A stretch of 54,636 nt of DNA. Source: Sporosarcina sp. P13. GTDB taxonomy: Bacteria > Bacillota > Bacilli > Bacillales_A > Planococcaceae. The notes beneath the pieces were generated by a model. That model saw only the letters and a list, made by a program, of their open reading frames with translations, was not told the origin of the DNA and did not search any database. This document shows, in pieces, positions 1 through 8,986 of this stretch. The first letter of the stretch is position 1. Each line of letters starts with the position of its first letter. The stretch covers positions 1 to 54,636 of the forward strand of contig NZ_PDYM01000019.1 of the NCBI RefSeq assembly GCF_002743055.1. Direction: 5' to 3'. The translations under genes and the position numbers were made by a program.

Positions 1-315
1 GGTCTCAACACGGGTTGGCGCGGTTCTAACTCAGTTTGGCGCGGTCTCAACACGGGTTGGCGCGGTTCTAACTCAGTTTGGCGCGGTCCCAACACGGGTT
101 CGCGCGGTTCTAACTCAGTTTGGCGCGGTCTCAACACGGGTTGGCGCGGTTCTAACTCAGTTTGGCGCGGTCCCAACACGGGTTCGCGCGGTTCTAACTC
201 AGTTTGGCGCGGTTCTAACTCGGGTTGGCGCGGTCCCAACACGGGTTCGCGCGGTTCTAACTCAGTTTGGCGCGGTTCCAACACGGGTTCGCGCGGTTCT
301 AACTCGGTTTGGCGC
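1..315. repeat. 21-bp tandem repeat array A (15 units, open at left edge)
   Basis: Fifteen consecutive units of exactly 21 bp start at 1, 22, 43 and so on up to 295. Two unit types mostly alternate, giving a 42-bp higher-order period: one contains CAACACGGGTT and the other TAACTCAGTTT. All share a GGCGCGGT-type junction (some read CGCGCGGT). The array begins at the window edge, so its full length is unknown. It ends in a run of 11 C (317-327) and lies beyond the terminator of the minus-strand gene at 361-1035. Because 21 is a multiple of three, frames stay open for long distances, but I see no ribosome binding site or start and do not call it coding. Confidence 0.95.
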
Positions 316-343
316 ACCCCCCCCCCCTAAAATAAAGCAAAAA

Positions 344-377
344 ACACTTCCACGACTGATTCAGTCTGTAGAAGTGT
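344..377 (-). terminator. Intrinsic terminator of the DUF71 gene
   Basis: Arms ACACTTC (344-350) and GAAGTGT (371-377) enclose an inner stem GACTGA/TCAGTC. An A-rich run (338-344) gives the U tract on the minus strand. The hairpin overlaps the stop codon of the gene that ends at 361. Confidence 0.8.
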
Positions 378-1035
378 CTTTTTCTATTTCACAATTCAAA
401 AATACATAGCCATCTTTTTCAACCGTTTCGCCCATTCTCACAGCAATTCGTTCCTTAAATATAGGACCATCAACAACTACGGTATGGAACTCACCGGATT
501 CCCCACAACTATCGATGCCAAGGGCTTCAAGCTCGTCCATCAGCTCAATGGTGAAACGCCTTCCGATAAATTCGGCTGGCATCATCTTTGTATTAACAAC
601 GACGATATACGCTTCGAATCCTTCATTGATGAATTCCTCTAACAATGTACGCCTCGGTTCTTCCCATAGGGGGTGAACAGCTTCCATACCGACTTTCGCA
701 CACATTGACTGTACCCACAGAAGATGATCTTCCAAATCAATATCACCGAAAACTGCTTGCGGAATTCCGTGCGCTTTACAAACACGCATCGCATCTAGGA
801 ATTGCATCTCATAGCCTGCCCAATCTGCTTTTCGAATCATTAATGGCGCGCCAATTTGCTTAGCTTGCGCTTGAATGATCTCGAGCGGCAATGCATGTGA
901 TTTGGAATGGGACTGGTCTTGTTCGAACATCGTCCACAACATCGCTGGTGTATCGCCCGCTTTTATCGCCCGGTAAGTAGCAAGTGCAGAGTCTTTGCCG
1001 CCACTCCACGAAGCAACAAACTTCGCGCCGGTCAT
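361..1035 (-). CDS. DUF71/Dph6-type PP-loop ATPase (diphthine--ammonia ligase family)
   Basis: The protein has about 224 residues. An N-terminal PP-loop motif SGGKDS (about residues 11-16) is the ATP-pyrophosphatase signature, and a GESGEFHT motif lies near the C terminus, as in the DUF71/Dph6 family. Archaeal and eukaryotic members amidate diphthine on EF2; bacteria lack diphthamide, so the bacterial substrate is unknown and the ligase name is only a family label. I chose the ATG at 1035 because it overlaps the stop of the upstream acetyltransferase gene as ATGA and follows a purine-rich stretch; an in-frame ATG lies 15 bases further upstream. It is translationally coupled to that gene. Confidence 0.82.
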   Translation of the reverse strand: MTGAKFVASWSGGKDSALATYRAIKAGDTPAMLWTMFEQDQSHSKSHALPLEIIQAQAKQIGAPLMIRKADWAGYEMQFLDAMRVCKAHGIPQAVFGDIDLEDHLLWVQSMCAKVGMEAVHPLWEEPRRTLLEEFINEGFEAYIVVVNTKMMPAEFIGRRFTIELMDELEALGIDSCGESGEFHTVVVDGPIFKERIAVRMGETVEKDGYVFLNCEIEKDTSTD

Positions 1036-2024
1036 TGTCCGTCCGCCCATGCAATTCGTGCATCTACTGTACGTGCCATTCGGATTATATAGGAACGGAA
1101 ACCAAGCTTCGGCCAGAAGTAGGAAGCGAGATGATTCGCGGTATACCAGTCTGTCATGATATATTCATGTCCGGCATTTTTCATTTGTGTGAAACTATGG
1201 TTAGCAATCGATTTTCCGATGCCTTGCCCGCGCAGTTCAACATTCGTAGCTGCTTGCACAAGTATCGCTGCTTGATCGGGCGTCGTCATCGCATGTCTTG
1301 CATCAGCTGGCGTATATAAATGAAACGCAACGGGCACGCCATCCTGTTCAGCGACAAAGCTACGCGTACCTTCTTTTCCTTCATAGGCGCTTAACATATC
1401 ACGTTCCGCATCCAAAGCTTCTTGTGTAATCGGCTTCCAAGCAGGTGCTTTCGCTTGGTGTAAACTATTCCAAGGCGCCATCTTTTGCAAAGCCGCTTGC
1501 TCATCCGACGGCAATTCATTTACTTTCACGAGGCTATTCTCCCCAGGTTGCGCGCGGTAAAGCCCTAAAGGTAAGGCCGCAAAGCGCTGTTCGAAATGGA
1601 ATGATTGCTCCAACAATTCAAGAATTAATTCATCATTGCCAACAGGTACATCCATCACATGCTCAAAATACCCATTACGGATCCACTCTGCCCCGGCTTC
1701 GGTATACATTAAACGTGCCAGTCGCGGATGCTCGTCCTCATGAATCACAAATGACGGATAGCCAACATACACCGTACGGCCACGCGTAGAATCATGACGA
1801 TATTCGTATAATAAATAGCCGATGACATCATCATCACGTAACGTAACCAATCCACCCACATACGCTTTATTCATTTCCTCACGCAAGCGCTCTTCCGCTT
1901 GCTCTACTTCTTCAAAACGTTGCTGCAAAAACGGAAATCGTTGACGCTCCTCTTGATGTCTAGTTGCCAGTAACGAGGCCATCTGCGGTATATATTGCTC
2001 TTCAAATTCAACAAATCGTATCAT
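1032..2024 (-). CDS. GNAT family N-acetyltransferase with tandem domains
   Basis: The protein has 330 residues, about twice the length of a single GNAT domain. The C-terminal half has the acetyl-CoA pyrophosphate-binding loop RGQGIGKS (near residue 265) followed by the typical YTANHLASYFWPKLGF segment. The N-terminal half looks like a degenerate second GNAT fold. The start ATG follows a strong AGGAGGGG site. The stop overlaps the next gene by four bases, so the two form an operon. The substrate cannot be read from sequence. Confidence 0.85.
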   Translation of the reverse strand: MIRFVEFEEQYIPQMASLLATRHQEERQRFPFLQQRFEEVEQAEERLREEMNKAYVGGLVTLRDDDVIGYLLYEYRHDSTRGRTVYVGYPSFVIHEDEHPRLARLMYTEAGAEWIRNGYFEHVMDVPVGNDELILELLEQSFHFEQRFAALPLGLYRAQPGENSLVKVNELPSDEQAALQKMAPWNSLHQAKAPAWKPITQEALDAERDMLSAYEGKEGTRSFVAEQDGVPVAFHLYTPADARHAMTTPDQAAILVQAATNVELRGQGIGKSIANHSFTQMKNAGHEYIMTDWYTANHLASYFWPKLGFRSYIIRMARTVDARIAWADGQ

Positions 2025-2191
2025 CTGAATCCCCTCCTGCCCAATTTAACTAAATTATACCATACCCTTATAACTTTCCAATGAAACGAATGAACCTAAT
2101 CACTTTAACATGTGAAGATCAGAAATTCTTTCGGAACTTATAACTTTTCGCGAAACTCACACTCGGCAACCCGCGAATTTCAGCACAATAA

Positions 2192-2218
2192 AACCCCTTT
2201 CCAATTCAGAAAGGGGTT
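2192..2218 (-). terminator. Terminator of the PCYCGC lipoprotein gene
   Basis: Arms AACCCCTTTC and GAAAGGGGTT enclose a 7-nt loop. The A run at 2190-2193 supplies the U tract on the minus strand. The gene ends at 2231. Confidence 0.85.
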
Positions 2219-2230
2219 CTAATCAATAAA

Positions 2231-2752
2231 TCAAGCCGGCATCGGGGTATCCGTTGGCTTGGCATAGTTTCCATTACCATACTCCGCATCTATTGCATCA
2301 CGGATTTCTTTCATGGACTTGCCGTCTTGCTTCATTTGCACTGACTTCACTGCGATTTCCAAACAAACTAGGCAACGTGTGCCGTGATCATCCCAGACGA
2401 CCGAGCCGTCTTCGCGTACTTCGTCAAGGAAGCAGTTCATATTACTTTTATGACCTGCGCTATCGCCACATCCGCAGTAGCAAGGCATATATTCCAAAAT
2501 ATCCGTAGCTTTGCCCGCTACTTGATAAACCATCCGCATGTCTTCTGGCTTGTCGTCTAAGAATGAAGGCAAAATATCCGCAGAAGCCGTGACTTCTTGT
2601 AAGTCTCCATTTGGCATATGTACTGCATGGTCATGCCCTGCTTCCGCTTGTACATCCTGATCAACTTCAGCCGGTTTTTCAGTCGCACCGTTTCCACAAG
2701 CCGCTAGCGCCAAAGTCAGCGCAGCCAATCCTGCAAGTAACTTCTTTTTCAT
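2231..2752 (-). CDS. PCYCGC-motif lipoprotein
   Basis: The precursor has about 173 residues. Its lipoprotein signal MKKKLLAGLAALTLALAAC has a lipobox ending in Cys, so the product should be anchored on the outer face of the membrane. The family signature PCYCGCGD is followed by further Cys residues (NCF, RCLVC), suggesting metal or disulfide chemistry; the function of the family is unknown to me. An earlier in-frame ATG (2773) lies ahead of the AAGGAG site, which places the real start at 2752. It is flanked by fumC upstream and the GNAT gene downstream, on the same strand, but a terminator follows it. Confidence 0.85.
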   Translation of the reverse strand: MKKKLLAGLAALTLALAACGNGATEKPAEVDQDVQAEAGHDHAVHMPNGDLQEVTASADILPSFLDDKPEDMRMVYQVAGKATDILEYMPCYCGCGDSAGHKSNMNCFLDEVREDGSVVWDDHGTRCLVCLEIAVKSVQMKQDGKSMKEIRDAIDAEYGNGNYAKPTDTPMPA

Positions 2753-2836
2753 ATCTAGTTGTAACTCCTTCATGTAAACGTAATGTCTTCATTATACAAG
2801 GTTCACTACGAAAACGCGCGTACAAACTAGTGACAA

Positions 2837-4222
2837 TTACTGACTTCCTGTCATCTTGCTAGGATCAACATATTCGTCAAACTGTTCTTCCGTTAATAAA
2901 CCTGTAGAAAGTGCCGCTTCTTTTAGCGTCGTACCTTCTTTATGCGCCTTCTTCGCAATCTTCGCCGCATTTTCATAGCCGATATACGGATTCAATGCCG
3001 TCACTAACATTAAGGAATTCTTCACTTTATTATCAATCTCTTCACGATTTGGTTCGATACCGACTGCGCAATTATCGTTGAAGCTAATCATGCCGTCAGC
3101 TAATAATTTCGCTGATTGCAGGAAATTGTAAATGATCACAGGCTTAAAGACGTTCAATTCAAAGTTCCCCTGGCTTGCTGCGAAACCAATTGTCGCGTCG
3201 TTCCCCATGACTTGCGCAACGACCATCGTCAATGCTTCACTTTGTGTCGGGTTCACTTTACCCGGCATAATCGAGCTACCTGGTTCGTTTTCCGGAATCG
3301 TAATTTCACCAATTCCTGAACGTGGCCCACTCGCTAGCCAACGTACGTCATTGGCTACCTTCATCAAATCTGCTGCCAATGCTTTTAACGCGCCATGCGT
3401 ATAAACTACTTCATCATAGCTTGTTAACGCGTGGAATTTATTTTTAGCCGATGTGAATTCAATCCCAACAGACTTTGAAATTTCTTCTGCTACTTTATCA
3501 CCGAAGCCAGCCGGTGCGTTCAATCCAGTTCCGACTGCCGTACCACCGATTGCGAGTTCCTTCATAGACTCCACACTGATTTCTAGCATACTATGTGTTT
3601 TCTCTAACATTCGATGCCAGCCGCTAATTTCCTGACCTAATGTTAATGGAGTCGCGTCTTGCAAGTGCGTCCGTCCGATTTTGATGATGTCCATGAAGTC
3701 TTCCGATTTCTGTTGCAACGTCTCTTTTAATTTATCAATTGCCGGTAGCACTTCACGTTCCACCGCAATGACGCCCGCCACATGCAGCGCTGTCGGGAAT
3801 GTATCGTTCGAGCTTTGAGATTTATTGACGTCGTCGTTCGGATGCAAGCGCTCTTCCTCGCCCCACTCCTCTAACAGCTGGTTGCCGCGATTCGCGAGCA
3901 CTTCGTTCATGTTCATGTTGGACTGCGTACCGCTTCCTGTTTGCCAAACGACTAAAGGGAAATGCTCGTCCCACTTACCTTCAATCACTTCTTCAGCTGC
4001 TGTCTTAATCGCTTTCATTTTCATTTCAGATAAATTGCCAAATGAATGACTGGCGATTGCTGTTGATTTCTTTAAATGAGCAAATGCTTGGATGACGCCA
4101 AGCGGAATACGTTCTCCACCAATCTTGAAGTTCTGCTTACTACGTTGTGTTTGTGCACCCCATAGCTTGTCTGCGGGTACTTGTATTTCACCAAATGTGT
4201 CGTGCTCAATACGATATTCCAT
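2837..4222 (-). CDS. fumC: Class II fumarate hydratase
   Basis: The 461-residue length is typical of class II fumarases, which hydrate fumarate to L-malate in the TCA cycle without an iron-sulfur cluster. The superfamily signature [11 protein letters not shown] is present, together with the substrate-binding [10 protein letters not shown] segment and the SSNDTFPTA region. The start ATG follows AGAGGTGGA. The gene appears monocistronic: the upstream efflux gene is 70 bases away and functionally unrelated. No clear terminator is visible downstream. Confidence 0.97.
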   Translation of the reverse strand: MEYRIEHDTFGEIQVPADKLWGAQTQRSKQNFKIGGERIPLGVIQAFAHLKKSTAIASHSFGNLSEMKMKAIKTAAEEVIEGKWDEHFPLVVWQTGSGTQSNMNMNEVLANRGNQLLEEWGEEERLHPNDDVNKSQSSNDTFPTALHVAGVIAVEREVLPAIDKLKETLQQKSEDFMDIIKIGRTHLQDATPLTLGQEISGWHRMLEKTHSMLEISVESMKELAIGGTAVGTGLNAPAGFGDKVAEEISKSVGIEFTSAKNKFHALTSYDEVVYTHGALKALAADLMKVANDVRWLASGPRSGIGEITIPENEPGSSIMPGKVNPTQSEALTMVVAQVMGNDATIGFAASQGNFELNVFKPVIIYNFLQSAKLLADGMISFNDNCAVGIEPNREEIDNKVKNSLMLVTALNPYIGYENAAKIAKKAHKEGTTLKEAALSTGLLTEEQFDEYVDPSKMTGSQ

Positions 4223-4292
4223 TTTCCATCCACCTCTCGAAGTTATAATCAGACTCTCTCTCTATCATGCCTTATTTATTGGAAAATTTGAA

Positions 4293-5504
4293 TTAAAAAG
4301 CGTTAGACGCCTTCCTAACGACCGCGAAAAACAACAGAACGGCACAACTGCTACATATCAAAACGATGATTGCTAACGGCCAAGCTGATTGATCGCCAGC
4401 CAGTCCTACTAATGGTGATACGATTGCACCACCTACGAATGGCAACAGTCCAAGAAATGCCGCAGCGCTTCCTGCTGAGTTGCCTTGACTTTGCATCGCC
4501 AACGAAAAGGAAGCTGTACCAACCATTCCGACGCTTGAGACGATAAGGAATAGCGCGATGGCTATCACCGTAAGTGGCCATTGATTCCAGACGACTAGTA
4601 ATAACAGAATACTTCCCGTAAAGGAGATAAGTACACCGGTTCTTAGAAATTTCACTTCGTCTATTCTGCCTGCAAGACGCCCCGTTAGTTGGGCTGCGAT
4701 AATGATACCGACACCATTTAACGCAAAGAATAAGGAGAATTGCTGTGCGTTGACGCCATAAATATTTTGCAAGACGAATGGGGAACCTGCGATATACGCA
4801 AACATACTTGACATAATCAAGCCCGAAGTTAAGGCGATGCTCATGAACCACTTATCTTTCAACAAGCCTCCAAACGTCTTGACGACCGCAAGTATGCCCC
4901 CTTTTGTACGTCGTTCGACTGGCAAGGTGTCTGGTAAAAAGAAAGCAGTAGACAAAAACATCAACAAGCCAATGCCTCCGAGAATGAAGAACACCACTTG
5001 CCACGATGCGAAGCTCAACACAACGCCACCCGCAATCGGTGCAAGTATCGGTGCAGCACCGCTAACGATAGATAAAAGCGCCATGAACTTCGTCAATTCT
5101 TTCCCTACATATAAGTCACGCGCACAGGCCCTTGCAATGACGATTCCTGCAGCACCCGTCATACCTTGGATGAAACGCAAGAAGACAAAAACCCAAATAT
5201 TTGGGCTAAATGCGCATAGTACTGAAGCTACCGCGTAGACAATTAATGTGAACACAAGCGGCTTTCTTCTACCATACATATCACTCATCGGACCAAAAAC
5301 GAGTTGTCCTGCGCCTAAACCGACCAAACATGCAGTCAAACTTAATTGGACTAATGAAGTTGAAGCTTGTAAATCATCCGCTACGATTGGCAGTCCGGGT
5401 AAATACATATCCATCGACAAGGGACCAAATGCAGTCAATGAACCGAGTAATAAAACGAGCCAAACTGTCGGTAATGGTATTCTCTGTTGCAATCGATTTT
5501 CCAT
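4293..5504 (-). CDS. Bcr/CflA-family multidrug efflux MFS transporter
   Basis: From the ATG at 5504 the protein has 403 residues and about 12 hydrophobic segments, the usual size of Bcr/CflA drug:proton antiporters. Family features include SMDMYLPGLP in the first helix region and the MFS motif A GPMSDMYGRRKP. A longer reading frame extends upstream but lacks homology and a ribosome site; AAAGGG precedes the chosen start. Substrate range (bicyclomycin, chloramphenicol or others) cannot be inferred from sequence. Confidence 0.88.
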   Translation of the reverse strand: MENRLQQRIPLPTVWLVLLLGSLTAFGPLSMDMYLPGLPIVADDLQASTSLVQLSLTACLVGLGAGQLVFGPMSDMYGRRKPLVFTLIVYAVASVLCAFSPNIWVFVFLRFIQGMTGAAGIVIARACARDLYVGKELTKFMALLSIVSGAAPILAPIAGGVVLSFASWQVVFFILGGIGLLMFLSTAFFLPDTLPVERRTKGGILAVVKTFGGLLKDKWFMSIALTSGLIMSSMFAYIAGSPFVLQNIYGVNAQQFSLFFALNGVGIIIAAQLTGRLAGRIDEVKFLRTGVLISFTGSILLLLVVWNQWPLTVIAIALFLIVSSVGMVGTASFSLAMQSQGNSAGSAAAFLGLLPFVGGAIVSPLVGLAGDQSAWPLAIIVLICSSCAVLLFFAVVRKASNAF

Positions 5505-5657
5505 ATGTACAAAACCCTTTTCTAAGTATAATTCATTCATTCTAACATGAATTAAATTCCGCATCCAAAAAACCTCTTTTGGGAAACCTACTCGCCGCAA
5601 TCGTTGCAACAATCGTTTTTAAAGCGCTTGCATATTTCTTGTAAGTTAACTTTTAAC

Positions 5658-5686
5658 TTGCAATGTTTAACATTACTTGCTATGAT
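5658..5686 (+). promoter_or_regulatory. Sigma-A promoter of the cold-shock gene
   Basis: TTGCAA and TATGAT are separated by exactly 17 bases. The predicted start near 5693 would give a leader of about 110 nt before the csp ATG. Long leaders are common for cold-induced csp genes. A GTGTACACACGTGTGCAC dyad (5771-5788) sits directly ahead of the GAGGAGG site and could fold over it. Confidence 0.75.
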
Positions 5687-5803
5687 AAAGAAGAATTATT
5701 TTTGTTCGACGCAAGGTCTACGATATTATCTCGACCATTTTCAGGAATTGAGCAAGGATAGTAATACAATGTGTACACACGTGTGCACGAGGAGGAAACA
5801 AAC

Positions 5804-6004
5804 ATGGAACAAGGTAAAGTAAAATGGTTTAACGCAGAAAAAGGTTATGGCTTCATCGAACGTGAAGATGGCGACGATGTATTCGTACACTTCTCAGCTA
5901 TCCAAGGCGACGGGTTCAAAACTCTTGAAGAAGGCCAAGACGTATCTTTCGAAATCGAACAAGGTCAGCGCGGACTTCAAGCTACTAACGTTACTAAAAA
6001 CTAA
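5804..6004 (+). CDS. csp: Cold-shock protein (CspA/CspB family)
   Basis: The 66-residue protein is a single cold-shock domain. RNP1 is KGYGFIE and RNP2 is DVFVHFSAI, which bind single-stranded RNA or DNA with aromatic side chains. The length and the start [10 protein letters not shown] match Bacillus CspB/CspD. The ATG is 8 bases after GAGGAGG; upstream in-frame codons are outside the domain. It is monocistronic, with its own promoter and terminator, and probably acts as an RNA chaperone. Confidence 0.96.
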   Translation: MEQGKVKWFNAEKGYGFIEREDGDDVFVHFSAIQGDGFKTLEEGQDVSFEIEQGQRGLQATNVTKN

Positions 6005-6017
6005 TTTAACCTCACAA

Positions 6018-6045
6018 ACCACTTCCATTTAGGAAGTGGTTTTTT
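6018..6045 (+). terminator. Terminator of csp
   Basis: Arms ACCACTTCC (6018-6026) and GGAAGTGGT (6032-6040) are followed by a T tract (6040-6045). Confidence 0.92.
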
Positions 6046-6167
6046 CGTGCGTTCTTTTATGTAATTCAGCAAGACTTCCCACTATTTTTTCGTTATGATG
6101 AGCGTAGAACATCTATTACATACATGTATTGACTATAAATTTTTAGAAACAGAACGGAGGAATCACC

Positions 6168-8321
6168 TTGACACACTTTGCAAAGTTCGTAACGAAGTCC
6201 TATAAATGGATTCTCGCCTTTTGGATTATACTGTTTGGTATCATGACCTACTTCGCGATTCAACTTCCCAGCTTACTTGCAGGAGACGGATTCAGGGTCG
6301 ATGGTGAACATGAAAAAGTCATGAAGATTGTATCGGAAGACTTCGGTTTACCAGCAGAATCGTTATTTATTGTATTTGACGGAAAATCGGATAAAGAAAT
6401 TAAATCTACTCTAGCCGATCTAGATACACTCGGTGTCGTGTCAGAAATCGTTTCTCCAATAACAGAACAAGACCAATACACAGACGACCTTTCCTATGCA
6501 ATACTCCAATTCAACAAAGGGCCGGACAATATGCCACAAGTAGTCGAAGACATTCGCGCTACTTTTGAAGGGGCAGAAGGTATCGTACTGACTGGTGGAG
6601 GTGCCTTTGAGCACGATATCAATCAAGCGAGTCAACGTGATTTAATGACAGCAGAAGCAATTGGTTTGCCGATTGCGATCATCGTCTTGCTGTTTGCTTT
6701 CGGTACGCTTGTTGCTTCTTTCGTTCCTTTAATTGTCGGGATTGGCACCGTCGTCTCTACGCTCGGTGTAATGGCATTGCTTGGTAATCAAGTGGATTTA
6801 TCTATTTTCGTACTAAACATCGTACCTATGCTCGGACTCGCACTAAGTATCGACTTCGCGTTGCTTTTTATCAGCCGTTATAGAGAAGAACTTCAAAAAC
6901 AACATGTGGTAGATTCTATCATTCTAACGATTCGAACAGCGGGGCGTTCAATTATTTTCTCCGCTGTTTGTGTGTTTATTGGACTCGGTGCGATGTTGCT
7001 CATCAAAGTTGATATCTTCATGAATATTGCACTTGGCGGCATGATCGTCGTCGGCATGGCAGTTATTTCATCGCTTACTTTACTGCCTGCTGTTCTGATG
7101 GTGCTTGGTGAACGAATTCATAAAGGACGGTTGCTTAAAGAACGCGGGGAAGATGCAAATGGTTGGCGTAAGTTTGCCAATGGTGTCATTAAGCGCCCTG
7201 TGAGGATTGCGCTTGTCGCTATTGTGCTGCTAGCAATTGCAGTCATTCCTGTACGCAATATGGAACTAACCATTCCTCAAATCGATTCCTTACCGGAGTC
7301 ATTTGATACACGAACAGCATTTGAACAAATGCAAGACACATTCGGTTTGGATAATAAAAGCACCGCCTTCCTACTAGCCGAGCGTAACGGTGGGTGGAAA
7401 ACGACAGAAGGCCTCGCTGAGATGAAAATGCTTCAAGATCAGTTATTGGATGATTCATTAGTACAGGATGTCTCCACGATTTTCACGTTAAGCGGTATCG
7501 AAACGCCTACTCAATGGGAAAACAGACTGAAGATCCCACAAATGTACGATCAGCTAAATCCTATCTTGAAAGACTTAACCGACGACAACCGATTGCTCAT
7601 CCCTGTCACACTAGGCGCAGCCGGCAACTCCAATGAAGCGCAAGACTGGGTTCGTGACTGGTCCGCTAAACAAACAGACTGGAATTTATTAATCGGCGGC
7701 GAACCGCGTTTCAACCAAGAAATCTTCGATGAAATCGCGGATCACATCGTCTATGTATTACTAATTATCGTCATCTCTACATTTTTCATATTAATGTTCG
7801 CGTTCCGATCCTTAATCATCCCGATCAAAGCGATTTTGATGAATATTCTCGGATTATCCGCAACGTTCGGGATCTTAGTGTACATTTTCCAATACAGCCA
7901 TTTCGGTTTGCATCCAGGAACTGTAGCACTTATCATCCCAGTCATCGTCTTCAGCTTAGTCTTCGGACTCAGCATGGACTATGAAGTATTCTTAATCTCA
8001 CGGATGCAGGAGGAGTTCTCGTATTCGTTCGATAATGATAAGTCTACTGTAGAGGGGCTCGCAACAACGAGCAAAGTTATTACGTCCGCAGCTCTAATCA
8101 TGATTGTCCTAACCGGCGCATTTGCCTTCACTGACGTCATGCCCGTCAAACAAATCGGCGTAGGTATTGCCGTCGCAGTTGCAATTGACGCAACAATCAT
8201 CCGGCTACTGCTCGTCCCTAGCCTAATGAAGCTATTCGGCAAGTGGAACTGGTGGCTGCCTTTTGGCAAGGGATTGTATCGGTCTACTAGTCTGTTTTCT
8301 AAGGATAGGCCTAGGGATTAG
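6168..8321 (+). CDS. MMPL/RND family transporter
   Basis: The 717-residue membrane protein has the duplicated layout of MMPL-type RND pumps: an N-terminal helix, a large extracytoplasmic loop, a block of helices (about residues 165-320), a second loop and a second block (about 530-690). DFALLFISRYREE and the equivalent MDYEVFLISRMQEE after the helix carrying the conserved acidic residue are diagnostic. The start is TTG, 7 bases after CGGAGG. Such pumps export lipids, antibiotics or other hydrophobic compounds; the substrate is unknown here. No adjacent TetR regulator is seen. Confidence 0.9.
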   Translation: MTHFAKFVTKSYKWILAFWIILFGIMTYFAIQLPSLLAGDGFRVDGEHEKVMKIVSEDFGLPAESLFIVFDGKSDKEIKSTLADLDTLGVVSEIVSPITEQDQYTDDLSYAILQFNKGPDNMPQVVEDIRATFEGAEGIVLTGGGAFEHDINQASQRDLMTAEAIGLPIAIIVLLFAFGTLVASFVPLIVGIGTVVSTLGVMALLGNQVDLSIFVLNIVPMLGLALSIDFALLFISRYREELQKQHVVDSIILTIRTAGRSIIFSAVCVFIGLGAMLLIKVDIFMNIALGGMIVVGMAVISSLTLLPAVLMVLGERIHKGRLLKERGEDANGWRKFANGVIKRPVRIALVAIVLLAIAVIPVRNMELTIPQIDSLPESFDTRTAFEQMQDTFGLDNKSTAFLLAERNGGWKTTEGLAEMKMLQDQLLDDSLVQDVSTIFTLSGIETPTQWENRLKIPQMYDQLNPILKDLTDDNRLLIPVTLGAAGNSNEAQDWVRDWSAKQTDWNLLIGGEPRFNQEIFDEIADHIVYVLLIIVISTFFILMFAFRSLIIPIKAILMNILGLSATFGILVYIFQYSHFGLHPGTVALIIPVIVFSLVFGLSMDYEVFLISRMQEEFSYSFDNDKSTVEGLATTSKVITSAALIMIVLTGAFAFTDVMPVKQIGVGIAVAVAIDATIIRLLLVPSLMKLFGKWNWWLPFGKGLYRSTSLFSKDRPRD

Positions 8322-8337
8322 AAGTGGGAAGGCTACC

Positions 8338-8463
8338 GTTTCGCTGCGCTCCAGGCGGACGCGTTCCCGAGGGCCCGCGGTGAGCCAACCGGTCGCAAGC
8401 TCCCCTGGTCGTCTCACCTGTCGGGCTGATCCTCCGGGAGTCGCCGCCTTGCGCTACGCTTCA
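8338..8463. repeat. GC-rich imperfect palindromic intergenic element
   Basis: This stretch is much richer in GC than its surroundings. GCGCTCCAGGCGGACGCG at the left pairs imperfectly with GTCGCCGCCTTGCGCTACGC at the right, and CCCGCGGTGAG pairs with GTCTCACCTGTCGGG inside. I recall similar intergenic elements in Bacillaceae and Planococcaceae genomes, but cannot confirm this here. No gene is visible. Confidence 0.6.
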
Positions 8464-8642
8464 CTAGTGTCTTCTCCTGAAGATAGCAAGTGAATATTCA
8501 GCTTTGTACTAAGTCTTTTCAGTTGAATTTAAAAAAGCAAAGGGTAGGCACTAAGTCACTTTATAACAACAGTGAAGTCTCAAATTATTTGTTGTATCGG
8601 TATAGGATTGAAGCGAAGGAAGCGACTCCCCAGAGGATCAGC
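8425..8642. repeat. Inverted copies of a GC-rich element flanking 145 bp
   Basis: The right end of the palindromic element (8425-8463, CTGATCCTCCGGGAGTCGC...) recurs in inverted form at 8609-8642 (...GCGACTCCCCAGAGGATCAG) with few mismatches. The 145 bp between them (8464-8608) are AT-rich and have no convincing reading frame. The arrangement resembles a small non-autonomous element or two head-to-head copies of an intergenic repeat. The rest of the gap to 8757 holds a short AAGCCGTTGCGAAGGACGGCTT hairpin-like stretch and nothing else I recognise. Confidence 0.55.
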
Positions 8643-8760
8643 GAGCGCCTTGAGATCCTAGACAGAGCGAAAGCCGTTGCGAAGGACGGCTTTTGCGAGT
8701 AAAAGCGTAGCGTTAGGAGCACGTCTTTGCTTTAAATCCCGGACCACTATCAAAAGTAAA

Positions 8761-8792
8761 AGCAGTTACTCAGATATAAACGAGTAACTGCT
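8761..8792 (-). terminator. Terminator of the small membrane protein gene
   Basis: Perfect 11-bp arms AGCAGTTACTC and GAGTAACTGCT flank a 10-nt loop. An A-rich run on the left gives the minus-strand U tract. Confidence 0.85.
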
Positions 8793-8797
8793 TTTCT

Positions 8798-8965
8798 TTA
8801 TTGCCAGCCAAATGTGCCTAGCTCACTATACGACTGGTCTTCGATTGACTGGTGATTCTTTTGTGTAGGATTGTTCTTAAAGGTAGCCTGTACCATAAAA
8901 TAGATCGCTGCCACCGCGACAATGACGCAAATGACTAAGCCGATTGCGACTGTTTTGCCCTTCAT
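8798..8965 (-). CDS. Small single-pass membrane protein (55 aa)
   Basis: This short frame begins MKGKTVAIGLVICVIVAVAA and ends in TFGWQ. It has one N-terminal hydrophobic helix (about residues 5-25) after a Lys-containing start, then a polar tail of about 30 residues. The ATG lies 7 bases after AGGGGTG, and a strong terminator follows the stop. It sits 21 bases downstream of the 153-residue gene on the same strand, so the two are probably co-transcribed. I recognise no family. Confidence 0.7.
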   Translation of the reverse strand: MKGKTVAIGLVICVIVAVAAIYFMVQATFKNNPTQKNHQSIEDQSYSELGTFGWQ

Positions 8966-8986
8966 TCGAGTTCACCCCTATTGCCT

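Noticed and set aside
1..315. CRISPR array
   Set aside because: Units are contiguous 21-mers with no unique spacers and no cas genes in the window.
8263..8702. Two short frames downstream of the MMPL gene
   Set aside because: They lie over the GC-rich palindromic element and its inverted copy, lack ribosome sites and have no recognisable domain.
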